From Pagrus major (Eukaryota; Chordata; Actinopteri; Spariformes; Sparidae), in the NCBI RefSeq assembly GCF_040436345.1, contig NC_133230.1, forward strand, positions 29,260,551 through 29,324,550: a DNA stretch of 64,000 bases, given 5' to 3'. Shown here one piece after another: positions 1 to 13,100 of this stretch (within the stretch, counting starts at the first letter, position 1; each line of letters begins with the position of its first letter). Both the position numbers and the translations under genes were made by a program. A model generated the notes under the pieces. The model saw only the letters and a program-made list of their open reading frames with translations. It was not told the DNA's origin and ran no database searches.

Positions 1-410
1 TTGTTGCTCTTGCTAATGTTGACAGTACAACTGTTGTTTTTCCTGATGATGACATAGTGGCAGAGTCTTACTTTCGCTATCAGAGACGTTAGCCTCACAT
101 GACAGACTGCATTTCTAAGTTATGACATGCATCTAGTCCCAGATACATCAACTGAGTGTGTAGACCCCCCAGGAATGGTAAAACACATGCAACACTGAGG
201 CTTTTATCTTACAAATTCAGGTCCCCCACACCTGTGACTGCCCCACTCTGTAGTCAGTCTGTGAGTGTTACTTAAGATTGCACTAACAGTGATTTTTAAA
301 GTCTGAAATGTAAAAATACTAACACAATAGAAACTACTACAAGTTGTTCAACTAAGTGAAAGTGTGAATCAACTTGTTTTAAAACTTTAATATGAAGCGA
401 TGAATCTTAC

Positions 411-453
411 CTAATCAGTCAGAGAGAGAAGCTGTTGAGCCTGGGTGGATCAG
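411..453 (-). other. Untranslated first exon of a calpain gene running off the left edge
   Basis: The minus strand shows CTGATTAG|GTAAGATTC, a good splice donor, 70 bases downstream of a TATA box. It is the homologue of the first exons of calpain A (donor at 23036) and B (donor at 44999). No coding exon of this gene lies inside the window, so its ATG exon should be 1-2 kb to the left. The 5' edge (about 453) is estimated as 25-30 bases after the TATA box. The transcript belongs to a third calpain, most like calpain A because the flanking sequence matches A's promoter region. Confidence 0.55.
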
Positions 454-478
454 CAAGTATATAGAAAAGGCTCCAGCT

Positions 479-485
479 CTTTATA
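479..485 (-). promoter_or_regulatory. TATA box of the left-edge calpain gene
   Basis: On the minus strand this reads TATAAAG inside the word GGTATTATAAAGAGC, about 70 bases upstream of a conserved splice donor. The same arrangement occurs upstream of calpain A (TATAAAAG, 23104-23111) and, in altered form, upstream of calpain B. Promoter assignment is by homology of the three sites and spacing; the transcription start was not observed. Confidence 0.6.
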
Positions 486-1716
486 ATACCTGCAAACGCC
501 CGAGGCTACTAATATAAGCATGGAATGTTCCTTTCTGAAACTCAACTTGAGCTAACCTGTGATTTGAAGAATGTGACCTATAGATAATTATACAAAGAGA
601 GACATTATCTAAGGACAGAACCTTAGTTAGATTTCATTGCAAAAATCTTGCATGTACCATAGATTGATTGGTTGATTGATGAAAAGAAAGTATGGTGTTT
701 TTTGTTACCTTAAAATCAGAGAAAGTGGGTCCTCTTCCACAGACTCTGCCAAGTTCTACCCACATGTTTTAACAACAGCCCAAAATGGTCTTTCTTGTTT
801 TAGCAGCCACCAGATGAATTCAGTTGGCTGCTACCTGCAGCCTCACCACTAGAGGCCACTGATAAAGGAAATGATCCCATGATGTTGAATTTAAATGTTT
901 AATCATACATGTCTAGCATAAACAGACTTCAGTTTGCATTTCATTGTGCAACCCCATGTGTTCTAGGATGACAAATAAATGCACCTTGAAACTTAAAACA
1001 TGATTGAACAAACTCATGGAGCATGAAGTTATTCAACATTATTAGATAAATGAGTTTAGCTATCACTGCCAAATCAAAAACTCCCCCCTGGATTGTTTCC
1101 TAAAATTATGTCATTAGGCAGATGGACCCCAGACCACATTTCCAAAGAAAAATCTTTGTTTCTTTTAGGAGTTTGACTAAAGTAATAAATAATAATTAAA
1201 GGTCGGGGATGTTCCATTGTGATGAAATAGTCAATAATGAACTCTTAGTAATAGTAATATTTATTAATAAGTAACAGAGGATCAACCAATTAATAAGTAA
1301 CAGAGGAAAACAGGAAGATGGAAAATCAAACTAAAACCTACACACCTTGTGACAGAAGTTTTAGAATTGTTTGATTGTTTATAAAGTGTAGAAAATCTGC
1401 ATGTTTTTTTGTCTGAAACCTTAAATGTTTTTGTATAATGTCTTAATTGTGCAAAGCACAGAGTGAAATGATTAGCCCACATTACAGTTCTACTAATCAT
1501 ACAGAAATGCAGTAACTCATTCTTTCATTTTAACATGCAGAAAGTTTCCATATCAAAGCTAACATAGTCTACAAAAGTGTTTCAGGCTAAAAAGAGAATA
1601 CCCTGTAGTTACAGTTCATACTGTGTCATGACTCATTTGTAGATGAATACATGTTTTATTTACTGTGCAAGAAGGCAAATATAAAGAAAAGTGTGAAACA
1701 TCTACTCCTACTATAT

Positions 1717-2459
1717 TTCCAAGTGAATCATTACCATTTGCTAGCATTTGCAATGTTAACGTTTGCTAGCATTAGTAACATTAACGTTTGAGTGCTCACG
1801 TTAGCAACATTTGCAACATTAGTGTTAGCGACATAAGCTGGGCAGCAAACTGGCACTTGAGGGGACAGATGATTCAAACAACAGCGGTGTTTTAACGTAT
1901 ATACAATGGAAGGAGGGAGATGAAATGCCACATTTAGTGGCTGAATGTTATCAATAACACCTTTAAGTGTTTAGTTTTGTAGTAGAGTTTTGGAATGTAT
2001 TCTTCTAACATCTCAATGTGATATTACATCTTTAGAACAAGCCAGATTTTCAGCGTCAACACACATGCACACAGCCGGTTACTTGACTTTTAGTTGTATA
2101 TAATTTTAATGGGGCAAAATGTATTTTTTAGAGAAGAAATTCAAATTCAGAATTTTAATATTTGCAATATTAATGAGATAATAATGCAAACTCAAACAAT
2201 CAAGATCTGAACAAACAAGCTGTTCTCAGAGGAAAATCAGATAGAAAAGTGGCAGAATCTGGCAAATATAAACAAAGTAGAACAGAATGAAACTGTGTTG
2301 TCCTTTAAGGTCTGTTTGTTTATTCAGATTGCTTAGGCATAAATAATTTTTAAAAAATCAGTCAATGAAGATGTTTCTCTTCTGATTCACATTTCTTCCT
2401 CAAACCTACATAGTGCACCTTTTGATACATAATCAAGCATAGCTGGTCTACCTTTGAAG
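1717..2459. repeat. Decayed remains of the 3' half of a calpain B copy (B')
   Basis: About 1731-1970 matches 27690-27930 and about 2130-2459 matches 28263-28620, both intronic in calpain B. The pieces are in the same order and orientation but the exon-bearing DNA between them is gone: exons 21, 20 and 19 are missing. The second piece ends exactly where calpain B's exon 18 donor lies (shared gctggtctacc), so exon 18 is deleted from its splice donor onward. Part of the second piece is also an interspersed repeat seen elsewhere (see 47895-48180), but the flanking 25 bases are shared too, which supports true segmental homology. Confidence 0.7.
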
Positions 2460-2620
2460 GACATCCATGCTTTTTCCAGCAGCAATAATGTTGCTTAGAC
2501 TGTAGAGCACCAGTGGCCCCAAGGTTAGAAAATCCTCAACTGTGACAGAACATAATATGCAACAATGATACAGCCTTGTTGCCTTAAAATTTCACATCAT
2601 TTCTTAATGTTCTTCATTTA

Positions 2621-4051
2621 ACAGACATCTATGTCTGTCCAGACTCAGACTTCAAAATAATTTAATAATCACTTAGTCAATCAATATCACCATATTAACA
2701 TGTTTGATTCCAGTGAAACATGCTGTGTTCATTTAGAAACTATGTTTACAGATGAGTACAGAGAACTGATAGAGCTTCATCACATGGTGGAACGACAATC
2801 ACCTGAAGTTCAATATCAGCAAAACCAATGAGCTTGTGGTGGACTACTGCTGTATGTCTGTTAGTGTTTGAGTTCATGGGTTGCTTCATACACATGCACA
2901 CAACCCAGCAGCACAGGAAATATCTACAATCACAGCAATTTCAAGATTCGAGCCCAAGGTTAGTGATACCAATGCAGTATCTGACCAAATGTGAAATAGG
3001 GTCACAATCTTCCCTTATGTTCCTGAGTTCTGGTGTTGAATAATGGCCAGAAAAGTGTTTTTTTTAGAACATTATGGTGTTCTATCCTGTCCTTTTGAAT
3101 AAAAAATGCCATAATTCATCATTTTATTCGATCAGACCTTTGGGGTTTGGTATTTTTACTGTACTGTATGTTGCCAAGGTAAAGCATAATTGTGAACATC
3201 TTTCATTTTAAATACATCACACGTCAAATATATACTGCTTTATAGTTACTCTAAAGATGTGAGTGGGATGGAAGACATTCAGACGATTAGAAAAGTTTCT
3301 TATATTTGATTATCAGCTTGCCAGAACTCTCCATCATCAGCCACTGAGAGGCACAGGTCCCGATCTTCAGGACTCACAGTTTTCCACAAGATGACCTAAA
3401 AACATTTTGTTATCTTAGTAAGAGAGGAGACAAGTTACAACACATGACCTGAGGCTTACAGACAAGGCCTGTCTTTATGCTCAGCGTATGCAAATACAGT
3501 ACAGGTGGTATGATCTGCAGAAAAAAGGCCCGTGTTTTAAGCTGCCTTTAAGGCATGACATTACAGTCTATTGCTTCACTGGAAACACAAAACCAGTTTA
3601 GAAAGACCAGGGGGAGATTTTCAGAAGACAGTTTGAACAGGCTCTCATTATCCCTTCTCCACATAACCTTTCGCATAATCACCTATGGGAAGGTACAGTA
3701 AATACCACTCAAAGGATCATATTTCAGAAAAGCAAGACATTTGGCTATTAGAAACCTGTTGGCTTTCACTAAAAGTAGATTTGAAAAGTGGTGAAATGCA
3801 TCCTTGAGAAATGTGTTTGGTGAATGACAATAACTTCATGTTCAATTATTTTGTCATTGGAAAATAATCTAATATTTCTGCAACATCACATCAGAGCCAT
3901 GTCTTTGTGAATCAGTCGCTAAGTGGGAGTTGTTCTCACCGATCACTCCAGTCTCCCCTCCACTCTTTGTTTCCCCAAGGGTTCCACAAACGCACCAGTT
4001 TTACCAGTTTCCCTTGGCTTATCACCTGCAGCAGGCATCATGGATGACAGC
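2621..4051. repeat. Paralogous block 2 (copy of about 37440-38937 of calpain B)
   Basis: Homology with calpain B starts near 2626 (ctatgtctgtccagactcag) and ends at 4051 (catggatgacagca), corresponding to about 37440 and 38937. Differences are scattered single bases plus a few short indels. One is a 20-base word (about 38128-38147) present only in the right copy. The block contains copies of calpain exons 8 and 7, annotated separately as a pseudogene. Confidence 0.85.
3322..4025 (-). pseudogene. Calpain B' pseudogene fragment (exons 8 and 7)
   Basis: Minus-strand remnants of a second calpain B copy. The exon 7 copy (3940-4025) is intact: it encodes the active-site Asn motif LWNPWG and keeps AG and GT splice signals. 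The exon 8 copy (3322-3395) is 74 bases instead of 75 because one base is missing near its 5' end (ccacaagatgac versus ccacagagatgac at 38239-38251), which shifts the frame. Its splice donor has changed from GTAAGC to GCAAGC. No other exon is recognisable between 1 and 7117, and the region where exons 9-21 should lie is deleted. It cannot encode a calpain. Flanking identity with calpain B is high, so the loss looks recent relative to the duplication. Confidence 0.85.
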
Positions 4052-4497
4052 ACTAATCACTGACTGCACTGAACATTTTGTGAATAATGACAAAATTATA
4101 CAATATATCAGAGAAAATCAAATAAATCTGCTCCAGTGTATATTTTTGTTTTTTTTATTTCTCAATATCAAGTTAAAGGTATTTATTCCTATTTTAGCAG
4201 AGTTCTTTGAGGGAGTAGCTGATGAGGAGGACAGGCAGGAAGGCAGGGTTGTCTGGTGGTGACGTGGAGGGATCTCAGGTGAGCCAGTGGAGCAGGAGGC
4301 AGAGTGGAGAGGCGCTGGAGGTTGTGCATTCAAAGGGAAAAACACGAGCATTAGACTAGGCCCAGTTAGGGAAAGAACACGTGAGCATAAGCACAAGAAA
4401 AATCTTGACACAAGAAATAACTCTGGAATTACGCAAATACAAGAGATAGAGCACTGATGTAGTCACAATGCGGGACGGAACAATCTGGCACCAGAGC

Positions 4498-5144
4498 AGG
4501 GGCGAGGCTAGAGGGGTGGCCGGGGTAGCACAGGCCACCTCTGGAATCTGATTGGACACCTCAGGTGACACCCCAGTTGATTGACAGGTCACTGCACGTC
4601 TCGTTGAAAGAAGCACGATTACGGAAAGGAAAACACGGGAGGCAGAATAAACTTCTTTCAAGTCACTGGAATGTATCGAGAGGACCTTCTTTCAGTTAAT
4701 ACATCATTCTGAAGTAAGTTTTAAAGTGGTTTCCTTGTGAGTAATTGTTTTAAACTATTGACAATTTGACTGCACATTTAGAGAATATATTTTGTCCAAT
4801 AGTTCAACTATGCGAGTAGGCTCCTCTCTCTGTTTACATTGTTGGTCGTGTGACAACATGGCGTCAATATCTTAATATGATTTATGAGTTATGACTGAAC
4901 TATTAAAGTTGTTGCCAAACAAATGTTTTTGGACAAAATACACTGTGACTGTTGTTTTGGTACTGTTAGGGACTTGCCTTTTAAAAACATTTGAAAAAAA
5001 TGGACCATCACAGCGTTTTATTAACTTTGTACAGGCACTTGAATTATGTTACCGTTATTCCGGACCCAGTACTGGGTCCATGGGGGGACCCATGTCTTGC
5101 TGATGACTACAGTGATCACAATAGTGTGTGTGTGTGTGTGTGTG

Positions 5145-5191
<47 letters not shown>

Positions 5192-5337
5192 TGCGTCTGG
5201 GTTATGTCAAGAAGGCATGTTCCTGAGGTACCAGGTTAGAGTAACACAATATTTTCCTTTATTAGCATATGGACCCCCTGATAAAGCCTTGCCGACCCTC
5301 TGGCCACCCCTTGTATAAAAGTATAGTTCCGCCCCTG
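4498..5337. mobile_element. hAT-type non-autonomous DNA transposon with 8-bp target duplication
   Basis: The element starts CAGGGGCGAGGCTAGAGGGG and ends with the reverse complement of CAGGGGCGGAACTATACT, giving terminal inverted repeats that share CAGGGGCG and an internal GGGGTGGCC word. It is flanked by a perfect 8-bp direct repeat, CACCAGAG (4490-4497 and 5338-5345). An 8-bp target duplication with CAGGGG-type ends is the hallmark of the hAT superfamily. The 840 bp carry no transposase. They include a (TG)n tract at 5124-5190. Confidence 0.88.
5124..5190. repeat. (TG)n/(AG)n microsatellite
   Basis: Nearly uninterrupted TG dinucleotides ending in a short AG run. It lies inside the hAT element. 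Confidence 0.97.
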
Positions 5338-5431
5338 CACCAGAGTGGAGAAGAGACCGAGATGAAGTTGATGAGCTGACGATCTGCAGGTGCGCCTCTC
5401 CACTGCTGCAGACACCGCTGCCACACCGACA

Positions 5432-5469
<38 letters not shown>

Positions 5470-5484
5470 CACACACACACACAG
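5432..5484. repeat. (CA)n microsatellite
   Basis: CA dinucleotide run interrupted once by GT. It produces the spurious poly-Val/Cys reading frames seen on the other strand. Confidence 0.97.
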
Positions 5485-7047
5485 GGAAAGGAGCAAGTGA
5501 GGGAGAAGGAAGGAGGGAAGACAGACAGTGGAAAAACACAAACAACAAAAAACCCTGACTGTCACAGTAGAACCGTGACAGATTCATTAATAATCTTGTT
5601 AGCGTTATTTATTCACAGCTAAAAAATAGCTTAATTGCATCTGCTTATTTTCTGCGTCATTTCATCTCTTCATATAGTAAAACTATGTTATGAACAATCA
5701 CAACAATCAAAATGATTTATTATAAGTGGTAATCTGGCATTTCACTCTACATACTGGGAAATTAAATACTGCTAATGATAACATTTATGTTCAATCATTA
5801 CGGAAATCAAGAGAGTACAACATATTATAATCCCTCGAATTTACAGTATTGTTTATTATTATAATGTACACTGTATTGCTATTCCTTAAATTAATAAATG
5901 CATACTAATACATTTCTAATGCTTGTGTTTCTGTCTCTTGAAGCGTATTTTAAAGAAATTCAGCATATGTTCTGATTTTTATGGATTTTACGTCCTGTAA
6001 TCAAATCCACACCCTTCACTAGTCTCTAAAGTAGCATTGTGTATTAAAAAAGATGAACAGAAACGTTGTCTTGCTTGTTAAGTTTGGACTGGAGGATCTG
6101 GATAAGTCTTTACATGTTTATGAGCATAAAAACATACGGTAACACATTCTCATTTAAGTTTGTTTTTTAATGATGACCTAGAAAATAGACACACCATGAT
6201 TTGTGTGCATTTCATATTTAATAAGCCCATGTCACAAGGAAAATGCCATGCCACATTTCAAGATATCTGCAAGGTATTTAAAGGGGATGAAAAAATATTC
6301 ATAAATACTAAAAACTGTTTGGATAATGTCTTTATTTTTGCAAAGTACAAAGTGATTAAAACGATAAAAAAGAAAGAACATGTAATAACCCACAAAAAAT
6401 ACAGTATCCCAAACTAGCTTAAAGACTTAGCAAAACTCTACAGCCATTCTAGAAGCTGTGTGAGGTTGTACTTAGATCAGCTGATACTTAGCTTGTATAA
6501 TGTTTACCATGGTCACCATCTTAGTTTGGCATATAAGCATGCTAACATATGTTAGCATTAAAAACAAAGTAGAGCTAAGGAAGTCTTGGACTAAGTAAAA
6601 CATTGACCTGGTGATGGTGCTACATGAAAAGTTAAGGGATCACAACTGAAAAGTTTTTGAAATCTATTTTCACATCAAGTAAAAAAGAAAAAAAAATCAG
6701 TAATAAACCATAGCATTTGTAACAAATTAAAGATTTTTAACCTTAGAATGACAACACACTCATAAGATACAATCCCAAACTGTATTTTTGTCATTGCTAT
6801 CTACATTTTTTTTAAAATCTACAATTGCCTGTCCTCTGTCTTCAATAGCTTTGCTGTGCAGGTTCGTCCTGTTTGTTGTCCCACTCTACTATGGTAAAAC
6901 AAAGTGGGAAAGAGTGTGACACAGGACAAAAATAGGAGGAGGGAGGACCCAGTTTTTGTTACACCCCTTACATTAGAAAACTTAGCGGTAAATGCCTTGC
7001 TGTTTCATACCATGATTAAGCTCATTTGCAGAAAAAAAAAGTTTTCG
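5485..7047. other. AT-rich spacer, nothing recognised
   Basis: Between the (CA)n tract and the calpain A 3' end I see no exon, RNA gene or recognisable repeat boundary. Short reading frames such as 6160-6417 have low-complexity AT-rich composition and no known motif. Confidence 0.5.
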
Positions 7048-7053
7048 TTTATT
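7048..7053 (-). terminator. Poly(A) signal of calpain A
   Basis: AATAAA on the minus strand, about 65 bases past the calpain A stop codon (7118-7120). This is the first canonical signal downstream of the stop. Confidence 0.55.
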
Positions 7054-7117
7054 ATCTTTCACATCATGTGTTGCTGTGTTTCCAGACAAATCCTGCAGTT
7101 GATCTTTTCTTGTCAGG

Positions 7118-10100
7118 TTAGGTGTACATCGAAAGGTACATCCACTGCAAATTAGAGGGGAATAGATTATATCAATGCACATGTAACACTGGTTAAAAAC
7201 ATGATCATTTAATCACAAAAAACTATATGTGGTACAAGCATGTTATATTTTCTAGAAAAACACACTTAACACACTGTGGGAATGGTATTTAAAATATTTG
7301 AGATATTTCCCTCTGTATTAAATCAGCAGCTGTGCAGGTTGTCAAAGGTTCAAACCTTAAACTACCTTCAAATTTCAAGAAATGTAACACTTAATGTATT
7401 ACCTCTGATTCACGAAGAGTCATGGTCATTCCATCAGACAACTGGCTGAAGATTTCTATTGAGAAAGACATGCAGTATATTCTTATTACTCCAGCACTCT
7501 CTTTGATGGTAATAATGATTTAATTTGTATTGCACTGTAAGGACGAACACACAGAGAAACCAACTCAAAGCCAACGAGTTACAGTATATTATCAGCTGTT
7601 CAAATGTACTTACTGTTGATGCAGTCGAAGCGAAGGCCGAGACTGATGAAGTTCTCCAGTGTTATTTGTCCAGACGAGGAGCCGTAGCGCAGAGCCATCA
7701 GATTCAGCATATCATCGCTGATCCTCTTTCCTGACCAACATGTATTGTTCAAGTGTTAATTATATTAAGACTGCAAATAACTTGTTTTCATTATTCATTA
7801 ATCTGCAGATTGTTTTTGATTGTATTAAACACTGTCATGGTTTACCATGATACAAGAATACAACAGACCCATCGTTGATGTCATGAGTAAGACCTGTATT
7901 TCTCATACTACAACAAATCAACATGTCTGTTGTGTTGTCATTGACATGACACTATCATCAGCTCAGGAGTATAATGAGTGGTGACAGATGAGCATGCTCT
8001 ACTGTAATAACTCCTTGTGAATGAAACATTTGGAGTATAGCCAAAATACTCTTGTCAAACTGTCTTAAACACTACCTTCAACAGGTCCTGGTACATGCTT
8101 GATCCTGTCTACTGCAACAAAAAACCCTCTCACTACAAAAAAGCAAAGAGCTGAGAAAAGTCCAAAATATCTAGGTGAATTTCTGTAGCCAAAATTTGAC
8201 CTTTCTTCATTTCTCTCTCTAATCATCTTACGATGCCTCTGATGTAGGAGTTGAATGCACAACTTTAACTTTTGACAACATTGTTTTGGTACATTTAGAG
8301 GATCTAAGCACCTGAGTAGCATTGTATTGCATCAAAAACTTTTAAAAACAAGCAATTATAAAACAGTATTTGCCATTGTTGTGCACCAGACATTAGATTT
8401 TAATGACTGGTGCATTGGTGCATGGTTTCATTTTTCTCCTTTCCTTCAGTGTGTTATAAAAGGTTCTTGTGCATATTAAAGGCCCACACTAATGGATGCT
8501 CCTGTTTCCCACAGAACACACTGCTCCTGAAGTGCCTGAAATGCGTCATTAGTAGTCCCCCCTTTAACTGTGACTTTGTGACATCACACTATGTCACCAT
8601 GTCAAACATTTGCATAATTAATGCCTAGCAGCTAGTTTGGCATGTAACAATTGATTTAGCACAGCAGCTCTGTTGCTTTTGGCTCAGGTTTGTATGAGCT
8701 GACCAATCAGAGCAAACTGGGTATTCAGAAGGGGGCCTTAAAGAGACAAGAGCTAAAAACAGTGTTTCAGTGCTGCAGCAATGGACAGTATAAGAAAACT
8801 GATGCATTGTTTTTTGTTTTTTTTTTGTTTTTAGCATTAGAGCATGTAAATCTATTCTAGAAGTAAACCAAAACAAATTATGAACTTAAAAAAAAAGGAC
8901 TCAATATGTTTCATTTACTATATTTCCCTAGAGGTTCAGTAAGAAGTGGTTAATTATATACCTGAAGCCATGATTGCGTTCCTGAGCTCATTCAGTGACA
9001 GTGTTCCTGTTTGCGAAACATCAGTGCTGAAGAAAATGTCCTGGTTAATGAGAAGACAGCTGTTAAACTCTGAGCTCAACACAGCATAGGATACACTCTA
9101 CCCCTGCATTAAAGTCTGGAATTATTAAGAGTCATCTTTGTTTTAATTTGAAAATCTTTCACCTTCACTTGGTTCCTTTTACCTTGTACATGACGATTTT
9201 GTTCCACAGACGAACAAATTCCTCGCCATTCAGTTTGCCAGTAATTGATGTCTAACCTATCATTAAGGTATTGAAGCAGTGCATGTTGTTTCATGTCCTA
9301 GTCTGACCTTTAAATCTAAACCTGTGTTGAGAAAACATTAGAAGGGCAGGCAGGTGCTAGCATGTACACTACTTATTAGTTTTATGTAACTACATTTACT
9401 GTGAGAAATTCCCCTAAAATGCTGGTAAGCAGTTCAGGTGGAGAAAAAAGTTTCTAGGACACCACTTCACAATGTAGTGCACAGTAGGATACATCCATCA
9501 GAGCAACCATGCTGCGACAGGCATCAGTGCTGAAGCCTCCAGATTTCAGGTCTCCTAAATAAACATATGGAAAAAATGCAGGACACTTAATTTGCCCTAA
9601 AGCCAACAACATAGTAGTGCTACACAAGGTTACTATATCTGGATATGTTTTTGTTTTATCTCATAAGCTGTCAAACCTTTCAGGATTCGCTCATTGAGAA
9701 GCGTCTGGAGCTGCTCAGCATCCACTTCTTCGTACTGGAAATGAAATGAAAACAAGACTTACGTTTGGCTCACATGGTGGTCATCATAATAATATTTACC
9801 TTTATATTAAATAGTAAGTAATAGTCTCCTATACCTTATAGGTTTGATAGGAATCACAGGTGTAGTTAAAAGACCCTAAATTTAAAATTCCTGATCCAAA
9901 GGAGCAGTAAGGAGAAAAGTCGCAGCAAAAAAAATGACAATGACACAGCTCAAACAGAAAATGCAGCACAAACATGAATGTTTCAGTATTAAGGTGTTAC
10001 ATTCTTTACATTCATTGTTAAATAGCTCTGTATTCCAACAGTCATTACTGTTGAGTGTTTGGTCAGTAACCCATGTCTCTCCTCCCCCTGCTCATGAGGT

Positions 10101-13100
10101 AAAAGATAAAAGCAATTTTCTGGTATCCCTGCCCACTTTATCCAATGAGGACAGAGAACTCCAAAAAGAGGTGTTGTAATGAACAAAAAAATCTGCAGAA
10201 TTTGATGTAATAAAACCCACAAATGTAATACATTTTCCCGCTGCCTACTGCAAACGTAACACGTGATTTCCCACAAATGTAATAGCCTAACTATTACGTT
10301 TGCAGGGATTTATTACGTTTGTGGGGAAGTGAAAATCTTTATTGTAATAACTTCCCACAAATGTAATAATACAATGAATAATGGTCATTATGGTTGTTGT
10401 TTGTTTGTTTGCTTATACACCTACTAATACTACTGACCGTGGGTGCAAAATCCAGCTGCTGACTCTCACACAACGGATCCCATGCACCCCCAAAACAATG
10501 TTCAGCTATTGCTTTAATGTCAGGTTATGTTAATGTCAAGTTACGTTGAGGTGCTTGATGTAAATTTTTGACACCTTAGATTTGTCAGATAGTGATATCA
10601 TCAGGTTGATATAATGCAATTTAAACTAGCTTTAGCAACATAATTTACCTTATCAGAGTATTGACGGAACAAGGTTCTCTTATTGTCGTCATCTGTTTTG
10701 TTTGTGACTGGTGTGGGCTGCAAAAGAGAGAATGCGTTCAGCTTCAAAATGAATTAATGCATTGGACAATATGTATGTGTCATATGCTATCAATGTAATC
10801 AACATAGCAAACAACATGTAACACAAAAGCAATACCAAAATGAAAAAGGGATTTTAAAATGTTGCACACCCGTTCGACTTCCATGTGTTCGTGGTTATGG
10901 CCTCCAGAATTCTCACTGGAAGGAAAGACATTAGACATCAGTACATTGTTGGAGGCAGTGTTGGGCAGTAACAACTAGACACAGTACAGTAATGTGAGTA
11001 CTTATGTAAGTAATGAGCAGTATTAGCGATTACAATTTGAAATTTGATAATGACATTACAGTTACTAGACCTTTTAAAGGCTTATTAGTATGTTGCATGT
11101 GACTTACTGGACGTGGGTCTCTGCCTTGGAGAGAATGGTCAGGATGAAGGAGGCTGTCTCATTGGCGTTGAAGGTGGACGGCACAATCAGATATTCACCA
11201 GGCTTCAGCATGAGGAACTCCATCACCTCACGTGCGTTCATGTAGGTTTTAGTTTGGGCAATAGGTGCGTGGGTGTTGAAGAAAGAGGCTGGGAACTTCC
11301 CCCTCTGTGCCTTGTACTATAATACCAATAACAAATAGATATTTAATTTCTGTGAAGTTTATATCATTCTTCATGCAGTGCAGAGGAAGCAATAACTGTG
11401 TGAGGTTTGGGCTAAAAATGTTACTTACGTCTCCAGTCACCTTGAAAGAAATGAGTTCATGGTGGGAGAAAACAGAATTAGTTCAAGTGAAATGATGACA
11501 ACATAAAACAATGCAAATAAAAATAATGGAATTTATTAACCACTTTTGGGCTCATATTTATTATTCATGTATTATTTACTAAAACTTGAGTGTTCAAGTC
11601 CTCATGTAAAAGTTAGACAATACTTGAGACTAGGGATAAGCTGCATTTAAGATTACTTGAAGAGCTTTTTATATATTTTTATGTTGTTCTGATACATTTT
11701 GTTAAATGATATGAGCTGCAAAACGTCAATACTAAAAAAAAACACAAAACAGCTACTTCCCTATATCTTTGCATGACATGCCAATAATTGTCCTAACACT
11801 GTCACAGAAACAGTAAAAGGTAATACTTACCTCAAATACAGAGAATCCGATGTGGAGACTTTGGACCAGGCGTCTGTTCCTCTTGTCCGGCTTTTGCATG
11901 AGAGACACCAGCATGTTTTTTTCATCTGGTGCTGCAGAACATTCACTGAGTAATTTGTCAATCTTGACCCGATACTGTGGATTAGTCCAGAAGCTGTCTG
12001 GAAGGAAAAAAATATTTTACATTTCATGATTTTTTCCAAGAAAAGGCTGAATCTGAAGAATATAAAAACAATCCTGTTCATCCATCCTCTGCAACTTCTG
12101 CACTCTTTGTTTATGGAACCTGGTATGGGGATTAGAATAATTGTAGATATTCAAAGGAGACCTATTATGCTTTTTCGTGTTTTTCAGGTTGTTATAAAGG
12201 TTCTTGTGCATGTAAAAGGTCTTCACAGTTAAAAAGCCCAAAGTCCGCACCAACAGGAGTTCCTCCTTTGCACAGAAAACACTGCTCTTGAAGTGCCTGA
12301 AACGCCTCATTAGTAGTCACGCCTTTACTTCCGTGATGTCACTAAGGCCTTAAAGAGACAGGAGCTAAAACAGAGCGTTTCCGACAGAGGGGGACTACAG
12401 TGTTGCAGCACTGTACAGTATGAGTAAACTAATGTGCTTTTTGCGCACTAAAACATGCAAACCTATTCTAGTAGCAACCCAATATGAAATTATGAACCTC
12501 ATAATGAAATGAGCCTAATATCTCTCCGTTAAGAGATGTCATCAGTTAATAAACTCATCAAACAGAGGTGATAAATTGATCCATTAAAATACTAATATAT
12601 AATATATAATATTCTATTACGTATTCCATTGTCAATATTACAAAAACAGTGTGTATTTTTTTAAAGTATCTGGCTATTCAATAGAGATGTTGTTGGTGGC
12701 ATTTTTAAATACATTTATAAATCAATTATAACCTGATTCATTAAATTTGCATTTAAAATATACATTATTAAAATAAAACACTGTAAACTATTATGTCCCA
12801 ATTTGTCACCCTCAAGTCTCCATACACTGCCTCTGAGAGCCCAGATATCCTGCAAGTACCTCTATTATTCATGCATCCTCCAGCAGTGGTTCCTGCCACC
12901 CATCTGCCCTCATAGAAGGACGTCTTCCAATGGCAAGAAGAGCTTCCATCCAGGAAATCAGGACACAGGCAGCATATGTCGAGATCTGAATAGAACTCAC
13001 AGAAGGCTTTCAGGGGCATCCTGTTTGCATCAGAAATTAATTCAGACAACACACTGCTGATTAGTCTGAGATTCACTAGTTATTCTGCATCGATCAGTTG

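Larger units (their letters stand above)
1..1716. repeat. Paralogous spacer block 1 (copy of 22617-25045)
   Basis: This stretch aligns by eye, nearly base for base over long runs, with 22617-25045. Both begin with the same word (ttgttgctcttgct), contain the same calpain untranslated first exon and TATA box, and run into what is the 3' UTR of calpain B in the right copy (shared ttttatttactgtgc near 1654 and 24978). The left copy lacks a roughly 900-bp insertion present in the right copy (about 23565-24478). It keeps a short stretch (about 541-695) missing from the right copy. It marks the junction of two tandem calpain units. Confidence is high that the blocks are paralogous; the edges are approximate. 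Confidence 0.85.

Noticed and set aside
4118-4661. Overlapping 97- and 101-codon minus-strand frames
   Set aside because: They straddle the hAT element boundary, have no family motif and no splice context.
5207-5587. Long minus-strand reading frames rich in Val/Cys
   Set aside because: They are translations of the (CA)n microsatellite and a hAT end.
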